DNA of 64,000 nt, from assembly GCA_037501455.1 (NCBI GenBank), contig CM074856.1, positions 94,438,001 through 94,502,000 on the forward strand. The letters are read 5' to 3'. A program made the translations under genes and the position numbers. Numbering within the stretch: the stretch's first letter is position 1; each line of letters starts with the position of its first letter. The notes below the pieces were generated by a model that ran no database searches, was not told the origin of the DNA, and saw nothing but the letters and a program-made list of their open reading frames with translations. Positions 59,188 to 64,000 of the stretch are shown piece after piece. This stretch comes from Lantana camara. Its lineage: Eukaryota; Streptophyta; Magnoliopsida; Lamiales; Verbenaceae.

Positions 59188-61993
59188 TGTAACGCCCCGA
59201 TTTTTCCATTCAGGTGTTATGTGATATTATATGATACTTTATAATTTTATAATATTATATGTATTATGTTTTCATAAACTTATATGAAATTAGTGTTAAT
59301 GTGAAATTGATATGAATTAATTGATAATGTGATTAATTGCTCATATATGACTTTAATTGTTCTTTATTTAAATATGAGGACTTAATTGCATAAATCCTTT
59401 GGAGTTACTTGATCATATTCCATGAGACAATACTTGATTGAATACACTCATATATTAGAAGGACTTATTTGCAATGATTGATGACTCATGCATATATTTG
59501 CAAGACTTTGGATATATACTTTACCTCTTCCATTTCATTCCATAGTTTCATCAAAATCACACATACACACACACTTATATACGGTTGAAACACCAAGAGG
59601 AGAAGGAGGAATTTCATCTCATATTTCAAGCTAGGATTCAAGGAAGATTGCATGCTTTGAAGCTTCATCATCATCATACCATCATCTCATCCATTTTCTC
59701 TTCAGATTAAGGTATAAATGGAGATCTTGTTTGAATTCTTAAGTCATATGTGACGTAGGGTTTAATGTTTAGGTGATGATTCCTTGGTTATAAATGTTTA
59801 GAAGCATGCTTATGATCATTAGCCTTGAAAGATTGCATGAGAACTTTGATTTATTTGAAGGTTGGAAGCATGTATATTTATATGGGGTTTTCTTGATGAA
59901 TTTTTGATACTTTGATGTATATTTCATGGTTTAATTGTTGTATAGGTGTAGTATAATGTGTATTTGTGGTGTTTGATCATTTGTTATGGATTGAATTTGA
60001 GTTTTTTGGTTGGTTTGGGGTGTTTGGCCGAAATCCCCTGTTTTCCCCTGTTATTTTTCGTCCAGAACCTTCCCAAACGCCCGTTTGGACCCTTATTTCA
60101 AATCCCAAATGCCTGTTTCACTACCCAGAATTTCGTCCAGAGGCTTCCCAAACGCCCGTTTGGTCTCCTAGTTGTTTTTCCAAACGCCCGTTTGGCACTA
60201 TTACAGTTTTTAGACCAATTTTCAAACGGGCGTTTCTCCCTCATGCGAACTCCAAATGATCTGATTTTTGAACCGTTGGAAGCCTATTGAAGTCTAGAAT
60301 AACATACAATTAGAATAATCTCAATATATTTTGTCATTGGTGAGATATTATCGATTCTTGTTGGTGTCGCTACTTTACCGACAAACTGCAATCACCCAAC
60401 TTCAAGCCTACGCCATTTTCTCCTCGCTTTGAATTAGAAAACGAGCCATATATCATTTTAAAGGTATACTTGTCTAGTTTCATTCCCAATAAACAAAACC
60501 TAATTCCAATCTCTAGAAATTTGGATATTTCCCTTTTTCCACAGCTTGGTCATTTTAAAAAATTCCCGGTTTTTGCCAAACTTCACCAAAACCCTTGTTA
60601 TTGCGTTCCTTTCACTTTCTTGGCTCCCATATGTGACTTATATGACTTTTATGCTTACTGAATTGATAATTATGCTCCTATTTGACACTTCTTGATACTT
60701 CATTTGGGAATTTGGGCACATTCATAATAGTCATTGATTGTAAACACATGATTGACATCGCATGATTTTGTCGTTCGTCTTAGATGGTTCGTACGAGTCG
60801 AGTCTCATGTACACTTGTCCTTGTTACACAGATCATGGTCCCGGAGTCGAGGAGCCCGCTCTTTAGAGTTTCTTTCCACTTTTGTTGGTTGGTGAAGGTG
60901 AGGTTTTAATTTCTAGTTAAGGAACCCTTACAACCCTTACGTGATTTTTGGCCAAAACGAATGTATATATCTATAGTTTTCGAACCTTATGATTTTCAAA
61001 TGATTTCATGAAAATGGATTGATTGATTGATTGATTGACGAATTGATTGTTTTGGCGAGTAACTATTGTTCACGTTGGGCCCGAGGGTAGTGTATTGAGC
61101 CAACCGGGAAAGCAAGGGCTGACGGGTAACTCTTGCACTATCCTCACCATTGTGGGATCACCTCTGAATCCACCAGGAGGTTTGGTGGAGGAAGAAATCC
61201 CGTGCGTGGGAATCATGTTCCCAACGTACACCATGATTGGATGGCTGGGTCTTGCAAGCCCGCCATCACCCGGAGGAAGAAGGATTTATTGATTGAAATG
61301 GCTAATTGTGCACAGAATTGTTTGTGTGATCACCTAATCCACTAATAAATTGAAGTATTATACACAGTCGGTGAAAGGTTGGAGATTTGCCCTCACTCGC
61401 CGACCCACAAATTGATTGTATTAAATTGATTGAATTGATAAAATGGATTAGTTGTAACCTCGGGTGGTATTATCTCTTCTTTTCTAAATCGTGTTGTTAT
61501 TTTCCAAAATTATTACCCGAGATTATAACTTGTATGTATGTGCGCAGATATTTATTTATACCCCTCGTTCAGTCCGTGTTGGACTGACACCTCAACCTTT
61601 CAGCTTTTACAGGTTCGTGCTAGGCAGGAATTAGAGTCTAGCATGTCTTTTATTCGGGTCTAGCACTTCACCTTCATATTTTGGCTCATGTATTGATACT
61701 TCTTATATTTTGTATTATGCCTTACCTAATGTTGGAGGTGATATTGTATTGTATGAAATGTTGGTATCTATTAATAAATATGTAAATATGGTACCTATAA
61801 GTATTGAATGTTATTGCTTCCGTTTTTATTGATACAATTGTTTAGTGGTATTAATTGAAGGTACCCGCCTTGCTTTTGAGTTTTTATTGTCTCCCGTTTG
61901 CTATAGTTTCGGTTCATGTATGAATTGCCCGTTTCATATATGGATTGAGGCTATAGTGCGGGGGATGTGGCGCCTAGTGTTCCGGGTGCTACA
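59188..61993 (+). mobile_element. Element E, 3' LTR (2806 bp)
   Basis: Nearly the same as 48979-51721 but with two extra blocks of about 32 bp in the palindrome cluster (60062-60235). Donor GT at 59712, acceptor AG at 61611-61612, hairpin CAGTCC-GTGTT-GGACTG at 61570-61586. The hairpin loop differs from the 5' LTR while the stem is unchanged. Confidence 0.94.
60062..60235. repeat. CCAAACGCCCGTTTGG cluster, 3' LTR of E
   Basis: Five or six units of an AAACG-NN-CGTTT palindrome, several extended to CCAAACG/CGTTTGG. The last is in the GG-centre form. The 5' LTR has about three. Confidence 0.88.
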
Positions 61994-61998
61994 TATAC

Positions 61999-64000
61999 AA
62001 AATCCTAAACCTCACCTCGTGAAAGTAGAGTCTGAGAGTGTGAAGGACAAACACTCCTAAACCTCGGGCACACCACCGCCACCAAACTCTGAAACAGAAC
62101 ATACAGAAGCCCGGACTTAGACCCTATATGAACCAAACAAGACACACGGCGTTGCTCAACATGATCGTGGTTATGCATAAGTGTTCATGTTGTGCTTCGA
62201 TAGGGTGTCGTGGTCATTCAAGGCATATCAATGCTCAACAAGGTCATATTTACAAGCAACCATCATGCAATTCCATATCCAAAGATGCAAGATCAATCTA
62301 GGAAGTCAATGTATTCACAAAATGCATATTAAATCATCCAATGTCGCAGGGTTCAATTATAATATTACAATTAAGCATCAAGTTCATGTTGAGTTATAAA
62401 ATGCATAAGTAAGAGCAACTTGATCATATAAACATACAAAGTTGTTGTACGTAGATGGCATGCTTGATACAAATAAAGAGTGCATTTAATTCACTTAAGA
62501 TCATACTTTACAACTTCACAACATGTTTGTACACAAGCTCAAGTCACATCCATAGTTTCATAAATATTACACTTACATCCCCTAAGTCATTTATAAAAGT
62601 TTAGAATTATTACACATACATCTCCTTAGTCGATTGCTAAGCATAATTGTTCATTTAAAGTGTTTATATAATTATTCAACTAGGAATTAATTGCTTACAA
62701 ACATGACAATTATCAATTTATCTTAATTCATAATATACTATTTTCGAGTAGTAAGAGTAAATCAAGATATTACAATTCTAACTCCTATCATGCATCAAGT
62801 CTCAAGTTGTTCAAGCATCATTCATATATCTAAATTTTATATTTGAAACACAATTTACAACAAACATAACATTAAGAACGTCTGAAATTCATATAGAGAA
62901 ATCACAACATGTTCGTTCTTCTAAAATATCATTCAAGTTCATTTAGTCACATAAAAGATTAGTTTCTAAATATTACACTAACACCCCCTCGTACTTAACA
63001 AATAGCGTAAATTCATCACATCGGGATTCAAATTGTAAATCGAAACATTCATGCATATCACAATTCATTCAATACATATTTTCGTATATGATTGGAATAC
63101 ATCTCGATCAACAAACCAACAATAAACAATTTATTTGCACTTAAAATAATTAATTCAAATAATCACAATTACGCAAAATAATTGGTAATAAATAAACCGA
63201 GTGTCCGATTAACGAGCGGAAAACGGCGTTGGACTCACCGCGTCGAGACCGATATTCTGTCCGAAAGTCGCCGGAGTGCCGCCACTGGAGCCATCGGAAA
63301 GTCGTCGGGCCGCCACCTGGCCGCCGCCGACAGTCGCCGGAAAAATCCCAAAAAATTACCCGAGAATGTAGTCTTCGTGCTCGTTCCAAATCCTTGATCA
63401 ATTTCTGAAAATTCCAAGTCAATCGTCCTGGATCTTGAATCCAAGAATACGAAAACCCCAAAACTACAAAATCAAATTACTTCCAATCCGGTGAACGAAA
63501 TCGAAATCCGTAAAAGGTATCGACTTACCCATGACGTGCTCTTCGAAACCCCCAAGTTGGTCGGCGGAAAGAGTGGCTGAAAACCATCGAACGTGACTGC
63601 TACAGTCACTTGCCGCCGCTGTCGCGCCTTCAGGCGGCCCGTCCGCCGCCACCTCCCCTCCAATGGTTACGCCACCAGCCCAGAATTGATTCTCAGTGAG
63701 AAGACCTTCAAATCGGTACCTCATCCGCCCAAAACCGCCACCGTAATCACCGGGAACGGCCGACGAAGTTCGCCCAGATTCACCACCAGCGGCGTGATAT
63801 TCGGGCCATGCGTGTGGCGCCACCGCTGCCCCAATGACTGCGCCACCACCTCCATGTTTTAGATCTCATCGAGACGTTCAATTTACATACCAATTTCGCT
63901 ATATTCCGATGTCGGAGGATGCCGAACGAGGCTGTCGAAGTTGCTGTCTCAATGTAGTCGCGATTTTCCAAACTTTGAGCAGTTACGTCTGAAAATTGCA
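61999..64000 (-). mobile_element. D-family LTR F, right part, running off the window
   Basis: It continues F after E. From about 63180 it aligns with LTR D near 26915 (shared CCGAGTGTCCGATTAACGA). The stretch 63230-63850 is GC-rich CCG-type sequence as in D. The predicted donor CATGG|GTAAGTC (GT 63528-63527, minus) is a consensus plant donor. By comparison with D, about 0.6 kb of the LTR lies beyond the window. Whether F is solo or part of a full element cannot be seen. Minus frames of 103-119 codons cross the donor and are probably fortuitous. Confidence 0.82.

Larger units (their letters stand above)
48979..61993 (+). mobile_element. Element E, whole non-coding LTR element with G inside
   Basis: Flanked by TATAC (48974-48978 and 61994-61998). 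Without G it is about 9.0 kb: LTRs of 2743 and 2806 bp around about 3.46 kb lacking any gag or pol domain. It has PBS, PPT and hairpin array. It sits inside LTR F in opposite orientation. Confidence 0.93.

Overview
This is a stretch of plant nuclear DNA, most likely from an angiosperm with a repeat-rich genome. Nearly every base belongs to an LTR retrotransposon. I found no host protein gene, tRNA gene, rRNA gene or CRISPR array. The evidence for a plant is a Ty3/Gypsy gag, a Ty1/Copia gag-pol, an Athila-type gag-protease, primer-binding sites complementary to initiator-Met tRNA, and LTRs of 2.7-4 kb that start TGTAAC/TGTGAC and end TGCTACA. Large LTRs of this kind suggest the Tekay/Del chromovirus group; that lineage name is inference.

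Layout. 1-5260: element A, 3' part of its internal region plus one 3.44 kb LTR. 5261-7035: remains of an Athila-like element on the minus strand (broken gag-protease). 7036-8557: a 1.5 kb segment bounded by 51-bp inverted repeats, lying exactly at the junction between Athila and Copia sequence. 8558-12130: a broken minus-strand Copia element and its leader. 12131-22007: element A2, two LTRs around a 3.5 kb non-coding interior. 22205-46765: element B (TSD ATTTG), a gag-only element whose 5' LTR is split by solo LTR D (24281-39520, TSD GTTTA), itself split by full-length element C (27650-38821, TSD TTCCG, two LTRs of 3998 bp each). 46766-47587: unassigned flanking DNA. 47588-64000: a D-family LTR, F, running off the window, split by element E (48979-61993, TSD TATAC), whose interior is split by solo LTR G (53275-57278, TSD TTGGG). 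There are therefore two independent three-level nests.

A2, C and E carry no gag or pol and B carries only a damaged gag, so all four would depend on proteins supplied by other elements. They share a PBS, 5-bp target duplications and several non-coding structures that vary in sequence while keeping base pairing. These are a hairpin just upstream of the polypurine tract, an array of CGGGG-loop hairpins in the 3' interior, a hairpin at a putative branch point near the LTR end, and family-specific palindromes around a CGNNCG core. Every LTR family also contains a plausible 1.8-2.6 kb leader intron (GTAAGT-like donor, CTRAC branch site, pyrimidine tract, TTGCAG acceptor). These covarying signals are the most interesting content. 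They were read by eye and still need alignment and RNA evidence.
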